From positions 1,314,233 through 1,378,232 of the forward strand of contig NW_022985449.1 in NCBI RefSeq assembly GCF_010093595.1: DNA of 64,000 nucleotides, in the 5' to 3' direction. The notes under the pieces are model-generated. The model had not been told where the DNA came from, did no database searches, and was given only the letters and a program-made list of their open reading frames with translations. The DNA comes from Mytilinidion resinicola. Taxonomy: Eukaryota; Ascomycota; Dothideomycetes; Mytilinidiales; Mytilinidiaceae. Of the stretch, positions 23,097-35,116 are shown one piece after another. Every line of letters starts with the position of its first letter. The first letter of the stretch is position 1. Both the position numbers and the translations under genes were made by a program.

Positions 23097-25990
23097 GATT
23101 GCGAAGCTTCGGGAACCGGTCGAACAGGTGAATTGGTGGCAGTGGTGTCGGCGTGGGCAAACGAGTGCGGCTTATCCAGCGGGTCGACGACGGGAGGGAA
23201 TGCTCGGCGGCGGATAAGCATGAAAGACAAGAAAGCTAATTCCAATCCTTAAGATGCTGGGGTAAATATCCTCAAGCTGGCAAAGCTATATGAGGAGGTG
23301 TCGTAGAGAGTGCTATCGGGCTGTGGGCGACATGGGGGAGCTCAATCCGCAAGGCCTTCGAGGGGGACGGGGGTGCTGCTGCCGTGCGTAAGAACCCAGG
23401 TAGCGAACGACTGACTGCCCGAGACGACGACCGAGGGAGAGAGCGAGTGGGAGAGGGGAGAGGGGGAGAGAGAGACCGTGGACGGCCTATGAAGGGTGGA
23501 GGAGGAAGAAGAGGGCGGGTGAAGGCGTAGAAGAGGTGGTGCCGAGCCTCGTCTGCTTGTCTCTGGAGCAACGTCCCGGGATGTGGGAGTGGGTCGAAGC
23601 GCTCGCAGCTCACCACCAGCGGGCCACCAATACAGACTTGCACAGTTGCGGCTCTGCAGGCGCGCGAGGGATTGCGAAGTGCTCTATGCCGGAGAGGGTC
23701 CCGCAGCGTGGCGATCAGCCATTATAAACCGCCGGCGGCTGCCCCAGATCGCGATCAGGTTCGCATATCCCCACCCACGGCCAGTGTTTACTGCTCGATG
23801 CGCGCGCCTTAGCTGTGCTGCGCGCATTTACGTCTGACGCCGCCCGTCACGGCGACCTCTGCTTCGTCAATGCCAGCGCCAGGCGAGGCCAGGGCCCTGT
23901 GCTAGCCGCTGCGGCACAGCGGCCAGCAAACAGCCTGCGAACTGGGCAGCCCAGCAGCAAGGCCGGCCTCCACCAGCATCCACCACCCAGCATCCAGTGT
24001 GCGTTTCCACGGCGCCGTCACGTTGCTGGGCCAGAGGCACGGGCACCGACCGCGGGCATCTTGCCTGCAACGCCCGCCCACAGTCGCACATGGCTGCAAT
24101 GCTCCGTTAAAGGCGCGGATGGTGCGTTGGACGGCCGCAACCCCCTCTCGCTCGCTGCCATGCCGCCCTCCGCGTCCTCACCGCACGACGCGTCGGGCCT
24201 CCGCCAGCTTCGTCCACAACAACAAACCCCCCACCTTCTCAATTCACTCCGCATCGCTATCTCGTGCTACTCCGGGCTCGCCATGCAGGACGACGCGCTT
24301 TCCGTCATTCAGAAGCGGCGCAACGCCCAGCAAGGAATCGCCGTCAAGCCAGCCCGCGTCTCGCGCCTCCCGTTGGCCCCAGCCTCGAATCCTTACGGCA
24401 GGGATAGACCTCTGCTCGACACCCCCATTGGGCCGACGGGAGATTCACCACTGCCTCACTGGTGCGTGTTTGCCGATGTTGCAGCGCCTGGCGAAGGCAA
24501 GCGTTGTTGCATGGTGTCGTAGCCGGCCCGTGAACCTCTGGTCTCCAGCTTCTGCTTGCACAGGCCTGCATAAACCGGCTAAAGCGCTGCTCTAACGGGG
24601 CCGTCGCAACCAGCCTTGCGCCGCGATCGTTCTCAAAGTGATGGATCACACTTCTCAGCGTCCCGAACAACGTCATGGACAAGGCATCGTCGGAAGACGA
24701 TAGAACGTCGGGCCATCGCGCGCCTCGCCGAGGTTTGCAACCAGTTTTCAGCAGCATTCAACCTTGGAACACGACGCTGCCGTCTGCCCAAGCGAGCGAG
24801 CAAACACGGAAAAGGAAGCACTCCTGCACGCAATAACTCGGAGTCTCCGGCTGTCGCAAGCCTCAGCAAGAGGGCGGGCTGACGTTCGATCGAGAACGCG
24901 TCCGGCTGTTCGACCAGCCGCCAAAGGAGCTTCCACCACCCCAGGGCGGTTCCACGCTTTCAGACCCCACCAAACAGCTCTGCGGGCCCCTCTTCTGCAG
25001 GCTGACAGGCTCTTGTCGCGCCTTTGTCTGGCGCTTGCAGGGAGCGGTTGCTGCTGACCGCTTTTCAGCTGCGCTGTGCAGCTCTCGTGTCGGCTGCTGC
25101 TGGGGAGACGCGACTTGCCAAGCGTAAACATTGAACGAGGAGCCTGGTCCCGTGATTAATTCGGCTCCGCCTGCAGAACGAATGCCGAACTGGGCCCGTT
25201 TCAGGCTCTCGTCCCTCCACATCGACGAGAGGGGTGTCAGACGCAGTGACTTCGCTCCATCCCAGCGGTCACATCCGAGAGGGCAGCCATGGCCAGGGAT
25301 CGAGGTCAGTCGGTCGGTCTCATGATATCGTGAGCAATCAAGGATCACTGCGGCTGTAACGGTTCGGCGAGAAGAGCTTCGTTTCACTGTGCTGGCCTGA
25401 CTATGCATTGTAGTAGCACTTGTTTACTCGTACTATCATGCATACACGATTGGCGATTATCTGATGCGTCATTTAGCTCCTAAAAGACTGAGTTTTCGCT
25501 TCACGGTAGGTCCCGCAATTTGACTTTGCTTCTGAGTCCTGCAGGTACCCGTGAGTGATCTCCACATTGTAAGATCAATGTCTTTCTAGAAGAGCCCTTG
25601 TAGCTGCATGTTGGGACAGTGTTTCGCACGCGCGGAACATGCAATTGACTCCGCAGTAAAATTAGACTCGATTTCCCGCTTGGTCGAGGCTGGTGCGCGT
25701 GAGCATAAGTTGACTAAAATGAGTTGAATATCATCGCACAATGATAGTAATTCGATCACAAGTCCATAGTTATCCTTAATCTCCATGTTGGATTAAACAA
25801 TGGAATACTTCCAGATCCGTGGCACTGCTTGACTTGTGAACCGTGGGTCGAATAGCTTCATACGTGTCTTGCTCGGGTCTAGCTCGAGATTACATCATCG
25901 AAATCTTGGCAGAAAGCTCCACTTCGAAACTTTTTGTGAAACTTCGATATTGCACGCGCCAGCAACCTCACGACTCTAGAAACCCTCAAG
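23097..25990. other. Long gene-free, GC-rich region between divergent CDC25 and POL5
   Basis: About 2.9 kb separates the two starts. Between ~23.3 and 25.1 kb, GC-rich sequence opens overlapping frames on both strands (Ala/Arg/Pro/Ser-rich), the pattern of composition rather than of a gene; no conserved motif or intron set is visible. The right part (25.4-25.95 kb) is AT-richer and is presumably the POL5 promoter. One perfect ACGCGT stands at 24188. Confidence 0.5.
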
Positions 25991-28900
25991 ATGTCTCGCA
26001 AAAGACGCCAAAGCGATATAAAAGACGAAGCTACGCCGCCAGCAGATTCTGGCCCCCAGAAGCGCCGGCGTCAATACACTGAAGAGGACGCAAAATTGGC
26101 ACAGCTATTTGAAAATCTCGCATCTGAGACCGAAGATGTTCGCATGAATGCTGCCAAAGAGATCGTGAAGAGATTCTCACCGAAAAGCAGTCCGACTCCG
26201 GAGACAGTAGATCGGGCAGTGATCCGGCTGATAAGAGGACTTTGCAGCAATCGCAAAGCAGCTCGACTTGGCTTTGGCATAGCTCTAACAGAAGTACTCC
26301 ACCAGCTTTTTGGACCAGGAAGTTCGCCTCTAGAAGGGCTCGATTTTAGTGCCGAGAGTATAGTCGATTTGGTGACCGAACGAACGAAACCAGATGCCAG
26401 TGCCGTCGGCCAGGTTAGTCAACAGCTGTTGAACGAAGCAACACTTAGGCTAATTCAAAGCAGGAAAGAAAAGACCACCTCATCGGTCAAATCGCTGGAT
26501 ACAGAGCCATCCTGGAATCTACCATCCTCGTCCAACCGAGCGTCCCATTGGAATGCTGGAACAATTTACTCGATCGCATCTACGAGCTTGCACGCGACAA
26601 ACCCTGGCTTCGAGAAGAATGCGGCTCGGTGTTATGCGGAACGGTCCGAAATTTGCAGTCTATAAAAGGAAACACAAAACACATCGAGGAAATCATTGGA
26701 CGGCTATCTACATACAATCTAGCAAAGACACCTGAAGGGATAGCTATATGGCTGGTGACCCGTTCACTATTCTCCCAAGATGTGCTGCCAGAAGACATCT
26801 GGCGCAAGAAGGATCCTCTTTGTACCAAGGAGAGGCGTGTTCTCGCAAATGTGCTTAAAGAGAACTTTGTCAATGTATCGGATTCCAAACCCAAATCTGA
26901 CAGCAAGAACGTCAAGGGTGGGTCTGCTCACTCAAGACCGAGTTTTGCCTGGCACTTTGTCCTCCAAGAAATGCTAGGGAGAGAAAGCAAGTCCGATTTC
27001 GCCAAGTTCTGGATCGATGTGGTTGACGGTAATTGCATATCTCCGTTCCGTAAATTGAACATTCAGGCTAACCGAAATAGAAAACCTATTTTCGGCATCT
27101 GCATCTCTGGAACGCAAATCCTGGGGCTTCCAGCTTCTTAATAATATGCTCTTGACTGCTCCGGAATGGGTGCTACCCTCGCTTTTCAGTCCCAATCTTA
27201 TGAGATCTCTGATCAACCACCGGAGTAAGGAGGACAGGTTCCTTCACAACGCGACAATGTCGCCTTTGAAAGCAATGCAGACACGAGTTGAAGCTGAGCC
27301 AGGACTTGCGGCTCCGTTCGTAATCGCGCTGACGTCTAAGAACGGCAACATCAGATTCGATCAGCTTACGAAGACTAAGACCGTTGAAGGGCTCCTACTT
27401 CTCGCTGATGATGATGCTCTTTCGAAGATTGTGCAACACTTCAATGCGCTAATCATTAGACCAGAGGATGAATCAGATTCTGCTGCCGAATCATACAGGC
27501 GCGTAATTGCTGATATGCTCTCATCTCTCGTCAAAGGCTACAAGGGCTACGATGCACCCGCAGACATCCTAGGCTCTGCTAATAAGAAGTCATGGCTCCG
27601 AGATTTACTTGACCATTTCGTTGAATTTGGTTATTTTGTCCCAAAGGAGTCTGAGGCGGATGAGACGGCACCGTCACCTCCGATATCAACTTCCAATCGG
27701 ACTACGTTCAGGGACAGGATATCGTCTTGTCTCGCCCATTTAGTGGCGCTCCGACAGGATAGCAAATCGCAGAAGCGCACACCTTCAGGTCGATTGGTAT
27801 CCTTTCCATATTTGGTAGCGTCAGGAATCCGCACAAGGGCGAGGTCTTCCAAGACTTTGAATCTGGTCTTTGAGGCCGATGATGAAGTCCTGGATACTGT
27901 TAAGAAGGCCCACAAGCATCTGAAAACGATCGAGTCACAGGTACATAGATAAAACTCTACCCCTTATGATGCTTGCTCACCGTTTCACAGCAATCGTCCT
28001 CCGAGGCGGGCAAATCAGCAACTAACGATGCTTTCATCTTACTATATTCCCTGACGATCCTTCAAGTCTACAATGGAGACTCCGATGCCGTCTCAATCCT
28101 GTCTGAGCTCGACGTTTGCTATACAGCAATATCCGGGAAAACAGACTCGGATAGCGAAAGCAGCTTTGACCTGCTACTTGAGCTCTTATTGAGTTTCCTC
28201 GCGAAGCCCTCTACGCTCTTGAGGAAACTTGCCGAGCAAGTATTTACGACTTTCACGGCAAGCGTGACCCGGGATAGCCTCGGGTCTTTAATTGACATTC
28301 TGTATAAGAGCGAGAATCTCTCTGGCCAGCAAGAGCTCTTTGACCAAAATGCCGACGAGGCAGATGGAAGCGAGCTCGATGAGAACAAGGATTCTGGTGA
28401 CGACTCAGACGTGGAAATGATTGACGGAGAGCTCGACTCTGATGTAGAGGTAGAGGACGGTGACGTTCCAAGCGACTCAGAATCAGACGACGAAGCCGAT
28501 AGCTCGGACAAGGACGATGAAGAGGCCGCCAGATTTGAAGCCCTCTTAGCAGGAGTCCTAAAGACGGACCCCCAAAACGGCGAGGCGTCTGACGCTGAGA
28601 CCTCCGACGGCGAAGACATGGACGACGAGGAGATGATGGCGCTAGAACCCCACCTGACCAAGATTTTCCAAGAGCGAAAGAAGACAACCAGCAAGAAGAA
28701 GGAAAACAAAAACGCGAGAGAGACGATGCTCAATTTCAAGAACCGTGTCCTGGATCTCCTCCTCATCTACGTCAAGAAACAGCACCAGAACCCGCTGGCT
28801 TTAGGACTTATCCTCCCTGTTCTGCGCTTGGTGCGCATGAGCACGAGTAAGCAGCTTTCTGAGAAGAGCTTTAATCTGCTTAAAGAGTATTTCGAGGCTT

Positions 28901-29193
28901 GTAAGAAGGGGCTGCCGAAACCGGAGGCGCAGGAGCAGCTTTGGGAGATTCTGAAAACTGTTCACGAGGAAGTGAAGATTGATGGGTCGAAGTTGCATGG
29001 GAATGCGTGTAGCAAGTCGAGTCTGTTTGTTGTGAAAGTGCTGGTTGCGATGGATAGGGAGAATAGGGGCAAGGCTACGGATGTGTATAAGGAGAGTGAG
29101 CGGGAGTGGAATCTGGATCCGAGCTCGAAGGTGCAGTCCGGGTTCTTTAGTGAGTGGCTGAATTGGTGTATTCAGACGCGGAGGCAGAAGTGA
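25991..29193 (+). CDS. POL5: Nucleolar protein Pol5 (DNA polymerase phi / MYBBP1A family)
   Basis: Exons 25991-26413, 26464-27028, 27081-27940 and 27991-29193 code for 1016 residues, the usual size. All joins are in phase; intron 2 is confirmed by restoring ENLFSASASLERKSWGFQ. The protein is a long array of alpha-helical repeats beginning with a basic Lys/Arg tract (MSRKRRQSD...KRRRQ), then AAKEIVKRF and RLIRGLCSNRKAARLGF, typical of the family. Near the end is the hallmark acidic stretch (about 28350-28670, Asp/Glu/Ser runs). Despite the family name it has no polymerase activity; Pol5 acts in the nucleolus in rRNA synthesis and 60S assembly. The name is supported by order of features and length. 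Confidence 0.92.
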
Positions 29194-30227
29194 GGGGTGT
29201 GGAGATGACGGGCTTTGATGGGTAGTAGCTGATGGGTTTCATAATTTCAATACTATACCCGTCAGGACAAGCTGTCCCTAATTGATATCCCCACTAATAT
29301 TTCAATCCCATCTCTGCGCTTTGGTGAATTGTCTTCACGTAGAGGATCTGGGACGTGAGAGAAGAACCGCACTATTCTCAACAAGAACCCTCAATCATCA
29401 ACCAAGAACCCCCTTGTCACTTCACAAAGCGTTCCCGAATCCCGGACTTGGCTAAGCTCTTTAATCACAAGAAAAGTCACGCGTGAGCCAAGGGGAAGGG
29501 GTATAAATCTTTCTCGCCCGCTGCTTCTGACTTTTTCCTTCATGGATGGATTGGCGGCTTCTGCAGAACTTCTTCGAAGACGGCATCCATGGGTACTGGG
29601 AAGTTGGTGGATCAAAAAAACACTTCCAACACGACATGTCTTGGTGCGGTGCTGAGAGGAGGTTTGTGACAAAGAGGTTAGAGTAAATGCTCTATATTTA
29701 CATGACAATGGAGAAGGCCTTCCGGCTTTGGTTTTGGGAGAAGCTGTGTCGTTTGAGAGCTCGTGAGGTCGGTGATGGAGGTCGGCTCGGGGGAGGATTG
29801 GCGATTATTAACAGCACTTCGAAGTGAGAATACGCAGGGTTGTCCTGCTAGTTATGTTGATCTGTAGATATTGGTGGCGATTGTCAGAGAGTAGTTGTGA
29901 TAGTGTTGAGTATTATTAGTCGAGAAGATGTTGACAGGCCCTCCATACGCGGTTTGCCTTGCTGTTTTCAAACGCCCACCAAATCCTCCATGGAATTTAT
30001 GGACTTCGACTGTTTTTCCAATCTCCACACGATCTTGAAGAACTCCACACTAAGAAAACGAAGAGCCAATCGAGCTTATATATGCTACTAGATATTTAGA
30101 TGACGGAATCGTTCCGTCCATTACCCCGCGACCCCACTATATCCCAATGACTACCCCCTCGAGTAGCAACAACTATCTCATCCCAGGCTTCCAATCCTCT
30201 CAATTGCTTCCCCTTCCATACACCATC
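29194..30227. other. Intergenic between POL5 and the SDR gene
   Basis: AT-richer than the genes, without supported coding sequence. It holds POL5 3' signals and the SDR promoter. An in-frame ATG at 30147 could extend the SDR by 27 residues. Confidence 0.5.
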
Positions 30228-31300
30228 ATGTCCGTTCAAAAAGTCGTCCTAATCACCGCCGGTTCCGCCGGTCTAGGCGCCGAAATCGCACGAGTCTTCG
30301 CCCCAGACTTCCGCGTCGTACGTACATACCAACCCAAAAAAGCCCCCCTTTCCTGCCATTAAGCGCCCCTCTCCATCAAGAAACCCAAGAAGAACACGAA
30401 ATCTTACATCCTCCCTCCCAGATAATCAACTACGCCTCCAACGCCACCCGCGCGGAATCTCTCCTCGCGGAACTATCGCAAACACCAAACACCCACCCTT
30501 CCCCCCAACTCCCCCGTTTCCACGCCATCCGCACCGACGTCTCCTCCAAACCTGCCGTGCACGCCATGGTCGCCGAAGCCATCGCCGTCATGGGCCGCCT
30601 CGACGTCGTCGTCTCCAACGCCGGCTGGACGCGCCTAACCAACTTCTCGGATCTCGACGAGGGCGTCGTCGAGGAGGACTGGGACTTGTGCTTCACCATG
30701 AACGTGAAGACGCATCTGTGGCTGGCGTACGCGGCGCGGAAATGGCTGGATGAGAGCGAGGGGGCGCTGATTACGACGGCGAGTGTGGCGGGGGTGAAGC
30801 CGGGGGGGAGTTCGTTGGTGAGTGTTCGCTGTTCAGATGGTTTTTGGGGGATTGGACTGATTGGTGTGATGTTAGCCATATGCTGTGACGAAGGCGGCGC
30901 AAATCCATTTGGCGAAGGGGCTGGCGGTGATTTGTGCGCCGAGGATTAGGGTGAATACGGTGTCGCCGGGGTTGTTGTTGACGGTATGGTTCCTAGGTCG
31001 ATTTTATGGACGGGGAGCTGACGTTGGGGGGCAGGAATGGGGTATGAAGTTCCCAGATGCGAAGCGGGAGGCGGCGAAGGAGAGTACGAAGCTTAAACGG
31101 TTGGCGACTGTGGAGGTGAGTTTGTTGTAGCTCACTGATGTTCTACACTCGTGGCCATTCATCAGTCGAGCATGTAGGTAAGGGGCAGAGTTAAGAAACT
31201 AACAACAATACAGGACGTTGCCGCTCAAGTGAGAACCCTCGCGCTCAGCCAGTCCGCAACTGGTCAGAACCTCTGCATAGACGGCGGCTCCTCGATGTAA
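30228..31300 (+). CDS. Short-chain dehydrogenase/reductase (SDR), classical type
   Basis: Five exons: 30228-30317, 30422-30817, 30876-30983, 31035-31115 and 31214-31300, 253 residues, all joins in phase 0. Features: cofactor motif ITAGSAGLG (usual TGxxxGxG with Ala in place of the first Gly), LDVVVSNAGW, catalytic Ser151 in ITTASVAG, YAVTK (Tyr164, Lys168), IRVNTVSPGLLLT and the C-terminal NLCIDGGSSM. It resembles fungal 3-oxoacyl-ACP-reductase-like SDRs that act on unknown small molecules with NADP(H). The start at 30228 matches family length; an upstream in-frame ATG at 30147 is less likely. Family is certain; substrate is not predictable. Confidence 0.9.
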
Positions 31301-31379
31301 CCATAGCACAGCTTCACTCGCATTAAAACCTCTCTCTCCCTCCTCACACTCCCCTCTCCAAAGCATCCCCCACCCCAAC

Positions 31380-32032
31380 TCAACCGCGAACACACGCAGA
31401 ATAAACCACATTATCAAAAACCGGAATCTTCACCAAATCCGTAACATCCTGCACCAACTCCACACCCACGCTCACCACGTCCGAAAACGGCGTCAGATCC
31501 GCCGTCGCATACGCCTGCTCCTCCACCGTCACAGCCGGACTATACACAAACTCTCTCACCAGCGTCTTCCCACTCTTACTCATCCCACTGAACCTAATCG
31601 TGCACGCAACCGGCACTCCAACCGCAGGCACCTCGTCATTAACCGCACAGGCATACCGCACACTCTTCAGCGAGAATCGATCGGTCTTGGGGCCCGGGAG
31701 CAGCAACGCGGGACCGAGCGTAGCGTCGGAAATGGGGCCGAAGGAGATTATGTTGAAGTCGGAGGGCGTCTCGAGGAGGCTGATGTCCGGCCGCCGGAAG
31801 TAGACGATGCCGCTGTAGTTTAGGGCGCCGTAGAGGTTTAGAGGGGTGAGGGCGGGCACGGCACCGACGGTGAGGTCGTCGAACTGGAGGGAGGTTTGTC
31901 AGGGAGCGTGAGCTAGGTGAGAGGAGGGCGACTGACCTTGTCGGTGTAATTGTATGTTTTGCAGGCTGGGGCGGCGGTTGGGACGGCGAGGGCTGTTGCG
32001 GTGAGCGCGACGAGGACGGCCAAGAGCTGCAT
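31380..32032 (-). CDS. Small secreted hypothetical protein
   Basis: Minus-strand exons 32032-31937 and 31883-31380 (GTCAGT...CTCCAG) code for 199 residues. A clear signal peptide opens it (MQLLAVLVALTATALA), followed by CKTYNYTDKFDDLTVG and a beta-rich body with four cysteines, one near the start, two in the middle and one four residues from the end. The Cys pattern and size fit a folded extracellular beta-sandwich protein. Similar cysteine-poor secreted proteins are common in plant-associated and saprobic Pezizomycotina, but I do not recognise a named family. A TATA box lies 87-94 bases upstream. Confidence 0.82.
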
Positions 32033-32975
32033 CGTGGCGGCGGAGGGATTGTTGGTCTAGGGGTCGAAATGGTTCGCGGGAGAAGACGATGTGAGTTTAT
32101 TCCTGCGGAAACTAGACATTTATATACTCGCCCAGGTGGAACACAGGCGCGGAGTCCCGATCAGCCCACCACGACGACTCCGGTTGTGGCGGATACTGGT
32201 TTACGGCAATGGAGCGTCGTGGTTGCGATCAGGATGCCTTTGCCTTGTTGTCCTCCCGGTGTTTTCAGTATTTGATTTAAATCGCCTAACTTGAATGGAG
32301 CTCGGGACGTGTGCGCCACAGCCACGATAGCCACCAATATGACACGAAGGACGCCTGGTGCTCGCAATGTTAGGCCCAAATACCTCCGTCAGTGGCTTCG
32401 GAATGGTCGAGGTGGTAACTTCGAGGCTGCAGGTCATGTTGCAGTAGTGATCTTTAGATGACTAGTTGTCTTGTGTTAAATGCCAACTGTGGAAAGAGAT
32501 GCATTGGGAGAGGTGCTAATGTTTCTTTAACCTGCGTTCCGGCTGGGCTTGAATATCTAGCGTGCATGCACAAGATTGCTGACGTTGCATAGTAACATCC
32601 AAAAGTGCAAATGATGTGGAGAAGATGAAGTAGGTCGGCTTGGTGCAGTCGGATTGATGAGAAGCTGATGTTAGATAATGTTACGGGAGTAACGTGCGGC
32701 GGAAGACGAGATAGTGGCTCAGGGAAGAGAATGTTTGAAATGATGGATAGAATTAAGAGTGATCATTGAGGCATGTAACCTTCGTCTTGGCTGCTGGGCA
32801 AAACGCTCAATGGTTATGGAGACTCGTAATCGATCACATGCATGCCGTCAAATGGTAGAATCAGGAACTGAGCCCACCCATAACATAAACTCAATGCACC
32901 TTGCCCGCCCAATTCCGTAGACCGTCCCTAAGAAACCCCTAGAAAACATAATCAAGCAGGTCCGGAGATTGTACT
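32033..32975. other. Intergenic, promoter of secreted protein and 3' flank of coiled-coil gene
   Basis: No supported gene apart from the TATA box listed separately. Confidence 0.5.
32119..32126 (-). promoter_or_regulatory. TATA box of the small secreted protein gene
   Basis: TATATAAA on the minus strand, 87-94 bases before the ATG at 32032, a usual distance for a strongly expressed or regulated secreted-protein gene. Confidence 0.5.
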
Positions 32976-35116
32976 CTACCTATTGGTCCTCCGATCCTTC
33001 TTCAGAGGCGAGAACTGGAACCCATCCTCCGTCATCATCTTGAAACCCCCACTGATCGGTCCTTTGACACCCTTGCCAGCCAGTAGGGTCTTTCCAAGCG
33101 CTCGCGCTGCAAAAAGCCCCTTGCCTGGGATCGGCTTCGCGGGGAGATCGTCTTCCTCAGCATCAAACAGTGTCTTGCCGAGGCCACTGCTACCCAGCTT
33201 GCGCTTTTTCTTCTTCTCAGGGGCTGGCTCCTCATTGAAAGCAGCAAAGGACATGAGGGACTTTCGAGGCTTGCTCTTGGGGCGAGATGCAGGCTTAAGT
33301 ACGGGAACCGCAGGGACCGTGATCTTCTCCGTGTTCTCTGTGATAGTAGTAATTGGCGCAGAAACAGGCTTTTCCGCGTTCTCCTCCGCAACTTCGGTGA
33401 CTTCTTCGGTGACCTTCTCCAGAGTAGAGATGGGTGCCTTCTTTCGTGCAGGCGGGTTTGCGTTGGCTTTGCTTGAAGCTGCTGGTGCAAGCGGTTTTGC
33501 TATTGGCTTAACCCTGGGCTGGGCGGCTTTCTTGGTCGCTTTCTTGGGAGGTGCAGAGGGAGTCGCTTCGGGAGCCTCTTCGTCTGCATCCTCTTCTACT
33601 ATAGGATCATCTTGTGGAGGGCTATCGGGTGCTATGCTTGTCGTGCGGTTCAGGAAGGGCGTGATTGAAAAGGTCGACTTGTCACCCACAGCCGCAGTAG
33701 CAGCTCGTTTTGTCCTCTTCATGGGAACACCATCGCCAGGTGTGCCGATAGTTGCATCTGGGTCGGCAGAGGCTGCCATTCGCTTGCGGGGGTTCTTTGC
33801 AGGCTTTTCGACGATCGGGTGGGTAGCAGCTTCAGCCTTGAGCCTCTGAAGTTCGGCCTCTGTTTCCTTGAGCTTCTCCTTGGTTGACTTTAGCTTGTTT
33901 CGGAAAGCGTTCAGTTTCTCATCGAGGACAGCCTGGTGGCCCTCTGCTTGGGCCTGAGCCTTGTGGAACTCCTTCTCCTGTTTCTGGCGGTCTAATTTCT
34001 CCTGAGCCAATTCTTTCCGTAGTTCGTCAACCTGGGGATCGTCTTCCCTGTTGTTAGTGGCCCTTTCGACCTTTTGTAACGCGAGCTCAGTAGCACGCTT
34101 CTGGGACTGGAAATCGGACTTGCATTTCTCTAGGGCGAGTTCAGATTTCTCCAAGGCTTTCTCGGCACGTTCGCATTCGCGTTTTTGTTTAGCCAGATCC
34201 TTCTGAAGTGTTTCTAACTCGGCAGCTAGGGCCTTGTCCGCCTTTGCGCTTGACTCCTTCTGCTGTCGCAATTCCTGAGATTCGAGATCTGACTGGGCTT
34301 TCTCTAGGGCGGCCTCGGACTTTTGCAGGGCTTTCTCGGCCCGCTCGCGATCGCGCTTCTGCTTGCCTAGGTCCTTCCGGAGGGACTCTAATTCTGCGAT
34401 CAACTCCTCATCTTGCTCATTGCTCTTCCCCTGTCTAGCCAGTGCCCGTGCGGATGTGCGCTTTTCATTTTCGAGTTCGACTTGTAAGGTGGTCAATTCG
34501 CGTTGTAGCGAGAGCTTTTCGGCAAGCAATCCCTGGTTCGTCTCCACCTGGGTTCGCAGGTATTCCACTTCCGGTTTCAGCGTAGCAACCTCGCGAGACA
34601 GGGCCAGTTTCTCCGTTAGGACTTTCGTAGAGTCGGTGCTAACGCCCTCCATCGCCTTTAATTCAGCCTATGTCCAGTGTTAGTGCTGCAGCCTCCCCGC
34701 GATTATGAGTGACCCGTACCTTAACGCTGTTGAACTCCCGGGACTTGGCGCGTATGTCGTTCTCAAGGTCTTCTTTCTCAGACTGGAGCTGCTCCAACTG
34801 AGATAGTGCTTCATCCAGAGCTGTTTCCAATACATCCGAACGCGCTTCCTCGTCGGTCAATTTGTTGTTTAGATCGTCGTTTTCATCGTCGAGCAGCTGG
34901 ATCTGGAATCGGAGCTTCCGGATATTCTCATCTTTGGCGACGACTTCGACGGAGTGCTTGCTGCGCGCTAGATTCAATTCAAGACTCGCGGTTCGGAGCG
35001 AATGTTGTAGCTGTAGACGCGCGGGTTGTCAGTGAGCGGGTATCGCGTGAATCTGAAAGAGAAATACTTACGTCTATTACTTCAGGAATGCTGTCTGGCT
35101 CCATCTTGGGTGCCAT
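32976..35116 (-). CDS. Long coiled-coil protein with Ala/Pro/Lys-rich tail, function unknown
   Basis: Minus-strand exons 35116-35072, 35010-34720 and 34667-32976 give 675 residues; all joins are phase 0 with good signals. The first ~370 residues are almost continuous heptad-type coiled coil (KLRFQIQLLDDENDDLNNKL at the start), including two near-repeats of the ELESLRKDLGKQKRDRERAEKALQKSE type (near 34150-34220 and 34310-34400). The rest is a low-complexity Ala/Pro/Lys/Thr region with basic, NLS-like clusters (KKKKRK), then a conserved-looking C-terminus (GGFKMMTEDGFQFSPLKKDRR). This suggests a nuclear or spindle-associated scaffold, but no named family is recognised. Confidence 0.82.

Noticed and set aside
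23815..24595. Overlapping plus-strand frames of 235 and 198 codons
   Set aside because: GC-rich composition opens all frames here; translations are Ala/Arg/Pro/Ser-rich with no motif, and minus-strand frames overlap them equally.
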